A stretch of 57,500 nucleotides of DNA from Balamuthia mandrillaris. Lineage: Eukaryota > Discosea > Longamoebia > Balamuthiidae. Each line of letters starts with the position of its first letter. Positions within the stretch are counted from its first letter, which is position 1. The DNA lies in the NCBI GenBank assembly GCA_031835245.1, contig JAVKOQ010000304.1:1-57500 (forward strand), read 5' to 3'. Below are positions 1 to 11,869 of this stretch, one piece after another. Under the pieces are notes generated by a model. That model ran no database searches, was not told the DNA's origin, and worked only from the letters and a program-made list of their open reading frames with translations. Both the position numbers and the translations under genes were made by a program.

Positions 1-1446
1 CGGGATGTGAAACCGGATGTTCGCAAGCTGGCCTACCAAATGCTCACCAACAAACTGGGCATGAAGTCTCTTTCCATTGAACAACGTAACACATTGGTGA
101 CGACCGGTCTTGAAGACCGGGAAGAAGAGGTTCGCGCCGCTTGCGAGGACATGGTTTGCGCTTGGTTCAAAGGAGCAGATGGAGGGCACCCGCTGAAGCT
201 TTTGGAAGGTTTTGGAGTAGAGCAGTTCTCCAGTGTTGCTGCTGAAAAAGTGGTTCGCTGCTTGCTTCGTCGAGATATGTTGCCTTTGACCGAAGCAACA
301 CGGCCAACAACAGAAGAAGCTGGAACAACAGATACAAAACCAGAATCTTGGTTTGCGCTTTCGGTCTTGCAAAGAGATATGACCGCTGAACGTGCTCTTT
401 TGTGGCGTATCACGTGCGAACATTGCAAGCAAACAAAGGTTTGTTCGTCTCATTAAAGAGACGCTCTTCTTCCTCTCTTTTAGCTTTGTGCGCCATTTCT
501 TATTCTTTGCTCTTTCTACAGCGGTTGAATGTGTTGGAAGACTTGCTTCCAGACTTGGCCAAGTTTTGTAGCTTGCTGGCGCGTGCTCATGAGCAAGAGC
601 AAGAATTCATAATTGCTCAACTTCTTTTCCTCGCACCGTTGTTTGACTTTTCGGATGAAGCTGGAAGACGTGCTCTCTCTGCTTTGCTTCGTATGTTTTT
701 TTTTTGTTTATTAAGCCCTTTTTCAGCTTTTGAGCTCTTAATGTAAACGTTCTGTATACTTCTATTTACAGGTGAAATGCTTGCTGCTCAATGTACACCT
801 AATAATTGTGTATCGCCGATATTGTTGCTTCTTCATCTGTTGCATCAACCGGATGAAGATGAGTACACCAGGTTAATAACCCTCTCTCTATCTCTACCTC
901 CCTTCCCTCCTCTCTTATTCCTTCTTTTCTGTTATTCTTCTTGTTTTCAAGTTACTCAAGTCTCCCGCTCTCTCTCTCTCTCTCTCCCCCTCCCTCCCTC
1001 CCTCCCTCTCTCTTCCTCTAGAATTGTATTCGAAGTTCTGTCTGATGTAAGAGATCCGCTCGAAGAATTGCATAGCGAAGAGTTGGATCAGGCCCGCGAA
1101 GAAGCGGAGCAACGTTATGAAGAGTTGATTGACCGCATCGAGGAGCTGAACGACCAAATATCTCGCATGAAAAAGAAACGAAATGGTTCTATCGAAGATT
1201 TACAACAGGTTCGTAGTAAACAGATACAAACAAGAACGTCCCAAAAAGCCTACAAAAAGTAAGTTTGTATTCACGTTTTTTTTGTAATGGACGTCGTATG
1301 AACAGGAATTAGCCCAGTTACAAGTGGAAGCCGATGGGCTCGAGAACGAACAGCTTCTGTTTGAAAATATGGAAGATAGCGTCTACTTTCGTTTGTTGCA
1401 CATCACAGAAGCGTTGTTACAACGTACTCCAAAGGTTAGTTACGAA

Positions 1447-1487
<41 letters not shown>

Positions 1488-1707
1488 GAGAGAAAGAGAA
1501 GAACGAAGAGAGCAAAGAACGAAACTGAAGTTATCATAAACACTTCTTTGTTTGAAAGGATTTGAGGGATGGAAGCATTGCAGGCCTCTTCCAATCAGTC
1601 ATCTTTCCAGGAATGCAGTACTCTCTTCCAGAAGTGCGAGAGCTTGCCGTGCGCTGCTTGGGCCTTTATTGTATGCTTGACGAGGTACATTTATCTCCCT
1701 GAATCTT

Positions 1708-1745
<38 letters not shown>

Positions 1746-4578
1746 TTGGATGGTTAACACTACCATTGATTTCTTTTGTAGAATGCTGCTAAAACACATC
1801 TGCAATTATTTTTGAAAGTGGTGCAGCATGACGAACCCAATGTCGTCAAAAGTGCGTTGGAGGTGTTGTTTGACTTTATCCTTTTGTTTCGCTGGACTTT
1901 GTCGGACCAACAGGTAGTTTTTTCTTATTTTTTTCTCACTCTTCTCGTCGCTGCCTTTTTTCCTCTCACCTCTTTGCTTTCTTCTTACTAATCGATTCTC
2001 TATTCCGTTCTTCTTTTCTTGCTGTTATTGGTGTACGTCTGTATTTTAGGTCGAACAAACATTGGCGCAAGGAGAGGAAGAAAAAGAACAGCTGACCAAC
2101 GCCACAACAGAGCAGCTATTACGAGAGGTAAAATCCTGCTTGCAAGGTTTTATCACAGCAGAAGACAGCAACAAAGAAAGAACAACAAGCATATTGCGCC
2201 GAGTTGCTACAGAAGGTTTTTGCAAGCTCCTCCTTCGCGACGGAGTTCTTCCCTCCAACGACCATTCCGTCATTCTATCTCAACTTGTATTGTTGCTTTT
2301 CCTCGATGCGGCTTCGTTCTCTTCGTCGTCTTCAAGAACAGACGCAGTTAGCAAAGGAGAACTAGAATCGAAAGAACAAGAAGAAACTACCCTGAAGCAA
2401 TGTCTCAGTGCCTTCTTTCCAGCGTACGCCTTTTCTTCCTCGTTACGACAGAACAGAATGGAGAAATCTTTCTTGCCTACCATTCGTGCTCTCTTTCGAG
2501 CCTCGCCGTCTTCGCCGCTCTCAGCCATTCCAATCGTCTCTGTCTGTCAGTTCCTCGTCCACCTTACTGACAGCAGTCGATGCTCTTCTTCAACCGCTTC
2601 TTCTGCTTTGTTGCATGAACGATTGGGAGTGACTATCTTGCAAGAGATATTGGCCAATCCAACGGGTGCTGAAGGCAAACTTCTTCCAAAAGTTCTTTTG
2701 TCGCTCAACGTTGCCTCTCCAAATGCTAAAACGGCACAAACGAGAACTAGAGAAGAGGGTGACGAGGAGGAAGCGCAAGAACAGTTGCCGTCACATTCTT
2801 TGTTGTGGATGCACACTTTGGTGGAGAGAGTGAAGAAAGCAATTACCGACAAGAACGCGCTACGATCTCTCGGCAAGTTTGAGACGACACTCAACGATAG
2901 GATCTATGATGGCTTTGTTCTTGAGGAAGCTATTATGGATGAATTGGAACAGGAGCTGGAAGCACAGATGGCTTCTTGGGAGGCTGAACGCTTTTCAAAC
3001 CCTATTACGACGAATGGAAAGAGGGCAACAACGATGACGAACAAGAAACAGATGACGAAGAAGCAAGGAGAGGGAGTTGGCAGAAAGCTTCGAAGCAAAG
3101 CGAATCACATTGTAGAGGAAGAAGATGAAGAGGAATCGGAGTATAGTGACGGTGGATGGTGCAGTGATGAGGCAGATGAAGATAGTGAAGAAGAAACAAG
3201 TAATGCACGAACGGTACGAAGCAGGATGCAGAAGTCTAAGAAACTCCGACCTCAAAAGGATGAAGAAACAGAAGAAGAACAAGAACAAGTAGAAGTAGAA
3301 GTTGAAGAACTAGAGAAAGAAGACGAAAAGACAGAGGTGGAAGAGGAGATAGAAATAGAAGAGGAGGAAGAGAAAGAACAGGAAGATGAGGATGCAGACG
3401 AAGACGAATATGAAGAAGGCATAGAACAACGACCTGCAAGAGGAAAAAGAGGTTTGACACGAAATATCAACAAACAACATCGAAAGAGCGAGACAGAGGA
3501 CGACGACGACGACGACGAATGGCAAGAAGAGGGAGGAGAAGAAGAAGAAGAAGAAGAAGAAGAAGAAGAAGAAGAACAAGAAGAAGAAGAACAAGAACAA
3601 GAACAAGAACAAGAAGAACAAGAAGAGATGGTCAAGGAACCTATCAAACCAAAGAGAGTCGCCGCGAAGAGAAACGCTCAACGCAAAGCAAGAGACAATA
3701 TCATAGAAACTCAACCAGAAACCAAAAAGGTTGATGCAGTCAAAGTCAAGAAAATGGCTCAGGTAAGCGATGAGATCACGCAACTCCTGAACGACAGTGA
3801 CGAAGAAAGCAATGAAAAGGAGAAAGGAGAACACCGTAAGATATCCGTTGCTCCTTCTTCCAACACCACAATTAAGAAAGACGAAAAGAACAAGAAACGG
3901 GTTCTTGTGCGTTGTTCTTCTCAAAGCGACAACAGCATAAAGGAGAGGGATAAGTTGTCACAAAACGAAAAGAAACGAATAACAGCAACAAACCCGACCC
4001 AACGACAGAAGAAGTCTTCGCTTTCTCCTTCCTATTCTTCGCCATCAACAAAAGAAGAGAAGTATGTTCAAAAAGCAACAACGAAGAAGAATCACGATCC
4101 TATCACAAAAACAACAATGAAATCGTCAACTGCAATACTTCGTTCTTCTCGTGCAGAAGTCTCGCCTAAACAAAACGCTGCAGCAACAAAACAATCCACC
4201 ACCTCAAAGACTTCAGGAAAAAGTACTCGAACAACAGCACCAGTATCTCGTCCACCAACAAAGACAACAAAGCGAACCACCAATAACAACAAAGAGGCGA
4301 AATCAGTTGTCACGAAAGTACCTCCCAAGTCTACCTCCAAAGAAAACGCATTACCAAACCAATCCTCTTCCGTTTCTACGGCCACCAAAAAGCAAATTCC
4401 TTCATCATCACGACCGTCATCTTCTTCTGCAACTTCATCCACGTTGAAAATGAAGCCGAAGCTTTCCTCAACAACATTAACGACAACGACAGCAAAAACA
4501 AAGAAGAGCAAAGAGGAGGAGATGGCACGCGTCAGTTCGGAGATAGAACAATTATTGTTAGATGATGAACAAGATTGA
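1..4578 (+). CDS. NCAPG: Condensin I subunit CAP-G (NCAPG/Ycg1), 5'-truncated by window edge
   Basis: HEAT-repeat subunit of condensin, which binds DNA together with the kleisin CAP-H during mitotic chromosome compaction. Reading is open from base 1, so the start lies outside the window. Exons: 1-438, 522-690, 772-871, 1022-1208, 1306-1434, 1559-1684, 1782-1913 and 2050-4578 (1269 residues visible). The first exons match the CAP-G HEAT core (DVRKLAYQML, SLSIEQRNTLVTTGLEDR), and the exon at 1559 carries the family's LPEVRELAVRCLGLYCML stretch. The Cnd3-type C-terminal domain runs to about 2900. A very long disordered tail follows: acidic Glu/Asp runs (about 3110-3640), then basic Lys/Ser/Thr-rich sequence. 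The tail ends in a motif also found at 3754. Tail length is unusual for the family. The identity is firm; the exon joins are inferred. Confidence 0.92.
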
Positions 4579-4743
4579 ATCGGACAAAAACATATGTTTC
4601 AAAGCTACGATAAGAAAGCAACCGTGACAGAGTAAAGACCATGTTCTGCAAATGCGTTTCTGGCCATGCCTATCAACATATTTCCGCTTCTTCTGCTTCC
4701 TCGCTCATTCGAGTCTGCATTTGTTTGTTATACGTTAGAGAGA

Positions 4744-4780
<37 letters not shown>

Positions 4781-4971
4781 AGATACCGAAGAGAGTAAAG
4801 AAGATTTTGACCATGCGACGACGGTCGGAGGAAGAAGGGACGTAAGGCTCCCATCTGTTGATTTGAATGCTTCCTTTTGGTATCGATAGCAGTGCGTGCA
4901 TTGCCTCTCTCCATTTTCTATCGCGTTGCTCCTTTTGGTTGTGTTTGTTTATGTCAGCGTCAGTGTTGAAG
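4579..4971. other. Convergent intergenic gap
   Basis: Space between the NCAPG stop and the stop of the lysyl oxidase gene on the other strand, so it should hold both 3' UTRs. It contains a GA microsatellite at about 4747-4783. I see no supportable gene. Confidence 0.6.
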
Positions 4972-7280
4972 TTAAAAAACAGAAACAACAAAACGAGGAA
5001 CCTCAGGAAGAGCTTCTAAAGTCATCCACATGGCCACCGATCCAATCTTTTGATGCTTCGCAACACATTTCCAATCGTTCAGACACAGCTGCTCGGTGTC
5101 ACACTCGCCACAACTGCCGTTACATCCGTCATCCCCACAGCCTTTTCCTTGACAGTCAGCGACACACTGGCAGGTTCTAGTTCCCTCGTTGCAGGTTTCA
5201 GCGGCGCTTGGGCACTGACATTCCCCACCACAACCATCTGCAATGCCACAAAAAGAACCATCTTCATTGCTACACTGAGGAGTACAGACACACTGTCCAT
5301 TCTCTTCGCAGTGTTTTCCTGTGCGTGTTACCGCTTGTTACTGTTCGCCGAAATGGGGTAGATACTGGTATACCAGAGCTGGAAAGGAGTCCTACCTTCT
5401 GTACATCCACCACAAGTTCCGCCACAGCCGTCCGGCCCACATTCCCTTCCATGACATGATGCCACACAAGTACGCATACACCGCTGGTCCGAGTTGCAAC
5501 GCTCTAAGGAACTGCATTCCCCACATACTCCTGTTGGTGAGTAAGTGTGAATGACATTTTCCTGCATTCTGAGCAAACTCAAGCAATGAGACACGTACCT
5601 CCGCAACCGTCTGGTCCGCATTCCTTTGCAATACAACTTGGAGTGCACACACAGGCTCCTGAGACAGTGCAATGTTGTCCAGTTTGGCAGGAGCCGCACG
5701 AGCCGCCACAACCATCAGGCCCACAGTCCCTTTCCCCACAATGTGGAGTACACTGATTAACATCCGCTTGTTCTTCAGCACAAGTTTAAGATCACCCAAT
5801 GAAGCAGCGGAAAAGAATCCGAAGGAACAGAAACAAGATTACCATCACATGCAACACCTTGCCATCCATTTGCACATACGCAGCTGTGGCCAAAGTCGCA
5901 TTGGCCATGCATACAGGGTGGGTCACAACGGATGTCGAATGTTACTTTGTTATTGTCGTAGTTGCTTTCATAGATCAGTCTTAGCGGGTTTGTCGTAAGC
6001 TCCAGAACATAGTCTCCCAACGGAAGCTCAGTAACATCTATCCATTGGCAGTCCAGGCTGGCAGGATAGCTGTTTGTATATTGTTGGCTGTTAGTACAGA
6101 GAAAGAATGTGGGGAGAGAGGAAACTGAGCACATGTCCGCCCATCCTGCTTGAATGCCTTGATGTTTTTCGTTGTACTGTCGAACAGCGTTAAAGGGCGT
6201 TCGTCGATCCCATCGGTAGCTGTCCACCACCGTCGAGCCGCTCTTGAAACCATGGGCTGTCAAGCTGGTCAAAGTCTTGTGGCGAAGGGTGAACTCCGAA
6301 AAGTGATCAAAGTGTGGATGGTTATGGCATATGTGCCATACATACTGAGGCAAACAACATTGTAAGAAAACAAGAGATGAAGAGCTACATAGAAGAGGTA
6401 TTTAGGTACAAACTTTGTCCAGGTAATCACCAGGGGCACCAATCAAAAGGTCTGCATTACTGCGACAGATGAGTGTAAGCTTATTGAAAACAGAACAAAA
6501 AGCCAAGAACAGGAGGCGAAGCATCACAGACCCAATGTTGTCTGTTCTCATGGGAAAGCGTAGCAACTTGCGGTGTCCAGGTTTCGTACAGCCTGCATCG
6601 ACGGCGCAGTGACACTCTGGAAAGGTTTGCCACTCCAAATAGGGTCTAAACCGATGCAAACTTGGTACCAAATCCGGCGACTCTATTGTGAATAATTTGA
6701 CAGAGAAAAACATGCTTAGGAGAGGAAAAGAAGGAGAGGAAGACGTCAAGCCAGAATCGCAGAGTTCTAGAAAGAGATAATTACCTCCGTGCTGGCAAAG
6801 GTCGCTATTAGGCGGGCATACGCAATGACCGTCAAGAGTACAAATGGGCTTCGGATAGTACCGTCCCCCGAATAGCTTATCACAAAGCCTGCCTGTCCAC
6901 CCTGAATTGCATACACACTGAGTGACCCCGTCTATCAGGAGGGTGAGTACAAAGATTAGACAAAGAAAGACAACGATGAATCTTTTAAAAGAGCTCAAAC
7001 CGGTCGTTCTGCAGTCCCCATGAACGCAATTGCATTGTTTGATTGTGCAATTCACTCCCGTCCATCCCTCGTCGCATACGCACTGCCCGTTGGTGGAGCA
7101 TGTGCCGTGAAAGTCGCAGTACACGCTACACCCTGTGATAGATCACTGTGAACTCAAAGAAAAGAAGTCGTTGTCAAGCAGTGAATACAAACGATGATTG
7201 CTTGGACAATGCGGATTGTTGGCAAACTGCCCGTTCACCACGGTGCCAATCCAAAGAATTCCCACCACTAAGAGCCTCAT
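4972..7280 (-). CDS. Secreted lysyl oxidase with EGF-like domains and a Cys-rich repeat tail
   Basis: Copper amine oxidase of the lysyl oxidase (LOX) family, which oxidises peptidyl lysine to aldehyde for cross-linking outside the cell. Exons: 7193-7280, 7001-7132, 6785-6931, 6532-6682, 6414-6459, 5843-6344, 5599-5772, 5396-5530 and 4972-5318 (573 aa). The N-terminus is a signal peptide (MRLLVVGILWIGTVVNG). Two EGF-like modules follow (CVCDEGWTGVNC, CVCNSGWTGRLC). The LOX domain starts at PDLVPSLHRF and contains LLRFPMRTDN, the copper ligands WHICHNHPH, the candidate LTQ lysine in HGFKSGS, and the candidate LTQ tyrosine in NSYPASLDCQWIDV. It ends at SNYDNNKVTFDIRC. After it come one EGF-like module and Cys-rich units with the core CGPDGCGG. 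All expected catalytic residues are visible, so the enzyme should be active. The gene diverges from the RAB34-like gene. Confidence 0.92.
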
Positions 7281-7547
7281 CTTTACTCCCATCTATTGAT
7301 TTTGAGTCGTTTAGAAACGCAAAAAAAAAAGTTGCCCTTTTTTTTTTTCATTCTTTGTTGAAGCGGCACGAGCATGTCCAAATAAGGTAAGTTTTTGGTG
7401 ATTTATCCTTTTAAAGATCTTGCTTCGAATTTTTATTGAAATTTACAGTGAAAAGTTCACCAAAAAAATTCAAAAAATATTTTTTTTTGTGGAATAAAAA
7501 AAAAGAAAATAAAGAAAAAAGAAAAGAATAAGAAAAGACTATCGCCC
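7281..7547. promoter_or_regulatory. Divergent promoter region, lysyl oxidase / RAB34-like
   Basis: A 267-bp gap between two start codons on opposite strands. It is rich in A and T homopolymer tracts (7321-7350 and 7480-7535). No specific element is recognised; the promoter role is inferred from gene orientation only. Confidence 0.5.
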
Positions 7548-8074
7548 ATGGCGGCTGCTTCCCAGACAAAGAGAACCACCAGAAGGATCAACGCCTTTCC
7601 ACCTCCTGGCGAAGGGGTGTCCATGACGTACGTTGTTTGTTTCAAGATTTGGGATGTTTTTTTTTTTTTTTTGATTTTTTGTTTTTTTGGCCTTTTGGAG
7701 GATTCTTGGGATCGACGTTCGCTCACTCTCTCCTCCAAACGACCAATCAGACAACTGGCAACAGACTTTCATGAGAGCTTGAAAAAGATGTGCAGTGAAG
7801 CGGACCGTACTCCCATTGGGTTCGTTCGTCCTCCTCTTCTTTGTTTGTTTTTTTTTTCATCTCAAAAAAAAAAAGAGAAGGAATACCAGCACAAGGAGAG
7901 AAGGTGATCGTGGTGGGCGACCAGTCGGTTGGAAAGACGAGCCTCATTCGACGGTTCTGTGAGGGAGACTTTGCCAACAAGTACAAAGCCACCGTGGGCG
8001 TGGACTTTGTCTACCAGAAATACAAAATACTCAACCAGGACTTTACTCTTCACATGTACCTCTCTTTGCTTTCT

Positions 8075-8111
<37 letters not shown>

Positions 8112-9016
8112 GCTCTGTCTCTCACTGTCTCTCTTCTCTCTGTTCTCTCTCGATCTTCTCTCTCTGTTCTCACTCCTCTCCGTTCTCTCTCTATTCTGGT
8201 CTTTCATGCTCTTTTAACAAGCCTTTTTCTCTTTCTCTCTTTATCTTGTTCTTGTTCTCTCTTTCTGTCCTTTTTTTTGTGTAGATGGGATACTGCTGGT
8301 AAACTTTGATGGTTTCAACCCTCCTGTATTCTTGCCTTATCCTTATCTTCTATTTGTTGTTCAAACGAAAAACAAAAGGACAAGAACAGTTTCGTTGCAT
8401 ATCAAGGTCTTATTTCAGAGGAGCGGCAGCCACCATTCTCTGCTTTGACCTCTCCAGGCCATCCAGCTTTGAGAACTGCAGCCTATGGGTCAACGAAGTG
8501 CTGCAAGAAGTGGAGTTGGGTCACAAAATATTTTTGGCTGGTCTAAAAGGAGATTTAAAGGTTTCTTTCTCTTCTCGGTCATATTGCTTTCTTTCCTTCT
8601 AAGAGAAAACGTTTTCTCTTTTGTAGCATGCAGTGGATCATTCAACCGTTAAACGTTGGGCAACTGAGATAGGAGCTGAGTATTGGGAAGTCAGCGCTAA
8701 AGAAGGTTCTCTTCTCTCTTCGTTTGCTCGCCTCGCTCCCTGCTTTTAACACCGAGAAAAAAAGATCACAACGTGGAGCGGTTGTTTGACAGAGTTGCAG
8801 TGGCGTTGTTTGAGCAGAGCATGATCGTCTTCCAACAAAAGGCCAAAGCAAAGGCCAACTCTTCCAACGATTCTCCTTTTCGAGGTATTTCTCACTTTGG
8901 TTTTTTTTTTCTCTCTTCTTTCTTTTTCTCATTTCTTTTTTCTTTCGTTCAAAACAAAAGCAAAAGAGAACACCCAAAGCAAAAGTGCAGAAGGAAGGGG
9001 CTACTGTTGTTCATAA
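7548..9016 (+). CDS. RAB34/RAB36-like small GTPase
   Basis: Rab GTPase of the Golgi/lysosome-positioning and ciliogenesis-linked RAB34/36 group. Exons: 7548-7627, 7751-7819, 7876-8055, 8285-8298, 8379-8560, 8627-8705, 8765-8884 and 8967-9016 (257 aa). The P-loop is GDQSVGKTS, switch I carries [10 protein letters not shown], and switch II is WDTAGQEQF (WDTAG is encoded by a 14-nt micro-exon, 8285-8298). The usual NKxD motif is replaced by LKGDL, matching the degenerate motif of RAB34/36, and SAKE is present. The N-terminal extension with [10 protein letters not shown] also fits this subgroup. The last exon ends in GYCCS, a double-cysteine geranylgeranylation signal that supports the chosen C-terminus. 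Confidence 0.9.
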
Positions 9017-9173
9017 CGTAAACGAAAAAACATATTATTTAAAAATGCTCTTTGCTTTGCGTGTGTCCCTTCAGAGACAACAGAGAGCTGTTCCCACAAA
9101 AAAACTAAACCAGAACAAAAAACAAAAAAAAGAATCCAAACAAACTATCCCCAAGCCACTCTTTCGTTCTAAC
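9017..9173. other. Short convergent gap
   Basis: 157 bp between the RAB34-like stop and the stop of the EEP-domain gene on the opposite strand. It is A-rich, and nothing else is seen. Confidence 0.5.
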
Positions 9174-9760
9174 CTAGCTAAACCTCAGCACACATTTCAA
9201 TCCAAAATGATCGGATGGAAAGACGACTCTTTCCACTTCCACATCTTCGTCTTCGTCTCCATCTTCTTCTTTGTTCTCTTCTGCTTCCTCCTTCATCTTT
9301 GCGTCCTCCATTTTCTTCCTCACGGACTCTACTTCTCCGTCTTCGTCATCCAACAACAGACCATCCGCCCGATCTCTCTTCATCCTCATTTCTCTCTCCT
9401 CTCTCTCCTCTCTCCTCTTCTGACTCCTTTTGATGACGCTCCTCCACACAATCGGCTCCGTTCCAAACATCTCCACAAAGCACGGCTGCCACGTTTTGGA
9501 GCGAACGAGAATACGATCGAAACGTCGGCTCTTGCCAGTCGTTGTGGTCTTGCTGGCGGTCGTGTTTCGCTCGACGTCAAAAGTGTATCCCTTTTCAGAG
9601 GGACGGAGAGCCAACCACACGTCCTTAAAGTCGTCGCGGATGATGTCGTTTTCATCGCCGTCGCCAAAGTTGAAGTCGCCCAAGAGAATGCAGTCCGTTT
9701 GTTGTTGCTCTCCTCCCGTCCCTGCTTTTACTTTAGAAAAAAAGCTCTCGGTAAGTTTCA

Positions 9761-9802
<42 letters not shown>

Positions 9803-11869
9803 ACAAAGAGAAAGAGAAAAAGATGAAGGTACCATCTTGCAGAGTCTTTTCAAAGACTACTTCCACTTGCTGAGCACGTTTGGTGGAAGGGTCAAGAGTG
9901 CGATCGCTCGTTAGATGGATGACAGGCACGTACAGCAGCTCACCATTGATAACAAACTCTCCCATTATCACTTTCTTGTATTTGGAGTACTTGTGCATAC
10001 TCAACCCGTAAAATGGATACTTGGAAATAAGCAACTATTTGAAGTTTTCGTCGTTATAAAAGGGCTCAAGATAGTAGGATGAAGAGTGAAAAGAAGAAAG
10101 AAGAGTGCGAACCTGGCCGTATGGAGTAACGGTATATCCCGCATCACAATCCGAAAGATAGCGGTCTTTCATCCAGTCTTGAGACAAGAGTTGAATGAGA
10201 AAGATCTGGGTAACCTCTTGAAGAGCGATAATGTCTGCATCGAGGTTCTTCAACAGATCAAATATAGCGGGCAGGCGTTTCTCAGTATGAATGTGTTCTT
10301 TCATGTAGAGGTCAAAGAGGACGTTGTAAGTTGCGACTCGTATTTCGTTTGTTTCCACGTTTACCTGTTGCCTAGTTTTTTTCTCCATCTGTTGTTCAGT
10401 TTGTTCGAATGCAAAAGAGTTAGGTGAAAACAAGAGAAAACGAAAACGATATGATAAGAAAACGAGAAGATACGCACAGGAAGCCAAGCCTCTTCTTCAG
10501 GATCCCAACGATAGGGCGCCAATCCAGTCCAACGAGAAGAAGACGAGGACGGAGAAGCCGGTACCATTTGACCAGAGTACTGCCAACCTCCTTCCACATT
10601 GGCGCCTCCCTCTCTCTGCGCATGAATGAAAGCAGAGCCCAAAACGGTGCCCTCCACCATCGCATAGTAAGGACCACCAGAAGAAGCAGAGGAAGAAGAA
10701 GAGGATGATGATGAGGAAGGAGAAGGAGAACGAGCAGATGATGAGAGAGGAGGGAAAGCAGATTCTTCGGTTAAGAAGCCTCCACCATTTTCGTCCAACG
10801 GTTGCATTTGGTGATGAGGGTGAAGAGGATGCGGAGCGAATGCAGCAGCATAATGCTGAGGAGGCGGAGGCGATGGAGATGGAGATGGGCCGCCATTGGA
10901 TGGTGCATAGTGACCATATTGCTCGTCGTGATACGGCGGCATAAAGTGCGGCTGTTGCTGCTGTGATGAATAGTGATAGTACTGTTGCTGTTGTTGTTGT
11001 ATCATCATCGCGAGCTCTTGTTCGTTGTTGCTGTTGTTATGATGAAATGGTGGTTGGTGATGATAAAAGTCTGTTTGAGGTTGAAAATGTGGTGAGTGGT
11101 GTTCAACCGACGAGAAAGATGCAGCGTGAGCATGAGGAGGTGGAAGTTGAGCGGAAGGCACGACGACGTTGTTGTTGGGAGGCAGCATCACGCCACTGTG
11201 ACTATAATACTGCTGTTGCTGCTGCTGATAGTAGTAATGGTTGTTATTATATTTGTTGCCGTTATGATGAAAGTATTTATGGCCGCCTCTGCTTTTTTTG
11301 GCTCCTCCGCCTCGGCCTCCACGTCCTCCTCCTCTTCCTCCTCTTGGGATGAAGTGTTCTTCTGGAAAAGACATGAGACCTGCTGCCGCTCCTCCTCCTC
11401 CCATTGGAAGTGCAGCTGGAGAGGAACGAGCATGATGAAGTGGCTGAGGAGAGAACTGTTGTGGAGGGTAGTAAGGACTGCGATGTGGTCTTTGTTGTTG
11501 ATGAAAGTAAGCTCCTCCTCTTCCTCCTCCTCTGCGCCTTCCTCCTCCTCCTCCTCTTGCTGTGTTGGTGGAGAGCGAAGGCTGTTGTGGTGCTATGGCG
11601 CCACCGAAAGCTTCGGAAGAGATTAGTTGCGGTGGGTTCACTTCGTTGAGGACACTGTCATTCGTGCTGGTAGCACCAGCGGAAGGGAGGGAAGCAGGAG
11701 ACACAACAGAGGGAGCGAGAGAAACCAGAGGCAGCACGACGGAAGAAGACGGCAGAGGAGAAGCGGAAGCGGTGGTGCCGGACACAACGGCCGAGTAGCT
11801 TTTGGTCTTGGTGACTAAAGCGCTGCCCCCAGCATTGCTGTTGTTTGTCGATCTGTTGTCCCCATCCAT
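9174..11869 (-). CDS. RGG/polyQ-rich protein with C-terminal EEP phosphodiesterase domain
   Basis: Exons: 10478-11869, 10113-10388, 9833-10034 and 9174-9721 (805 aa). The first about 460 residues are low complexity: Ser/Ala-rich, then RGG boxes (GGGRRRGGGRGG, GGRGGGRGGRGGG), His/Asn/Gln/Tyr-rich runs and polyQ. This composition is typical of RNA-granule proteins. The rest is an endonuclease/exonuclease/phosphatase (EEP) domain with its expected motifs: VATYNVLFD, DIIALQEVT, PVIHLTSD, CILLGDFNFGD and the terminal SDHFGL. The substrate could be a nucleic-acid or nucleotide phosphodiester; the nearest kinds I recall are TDP2-like and RNA-repair-associated EEP enzymes, but I cannot place it further. 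I start at 11869; an in-frame ATG at 12055 would add a hydrophobic, unlikely leader. The exon 1/2 join could also omit eight codons (acceptor after 10365). Confidence 0.85.

Noticed and set aside
3252-3924. Long minus-strand frames rich in Ser, Phe and Leu opposite the NCAPG tail
   Set aside because: They are antisense reading of Glu/Lys codon runs and have no family features.
10963-11626. Plus-strand frames within the EEP gene
   Set aside because: They are antisense shadows of the polyQ/RGG-encoding repeats.
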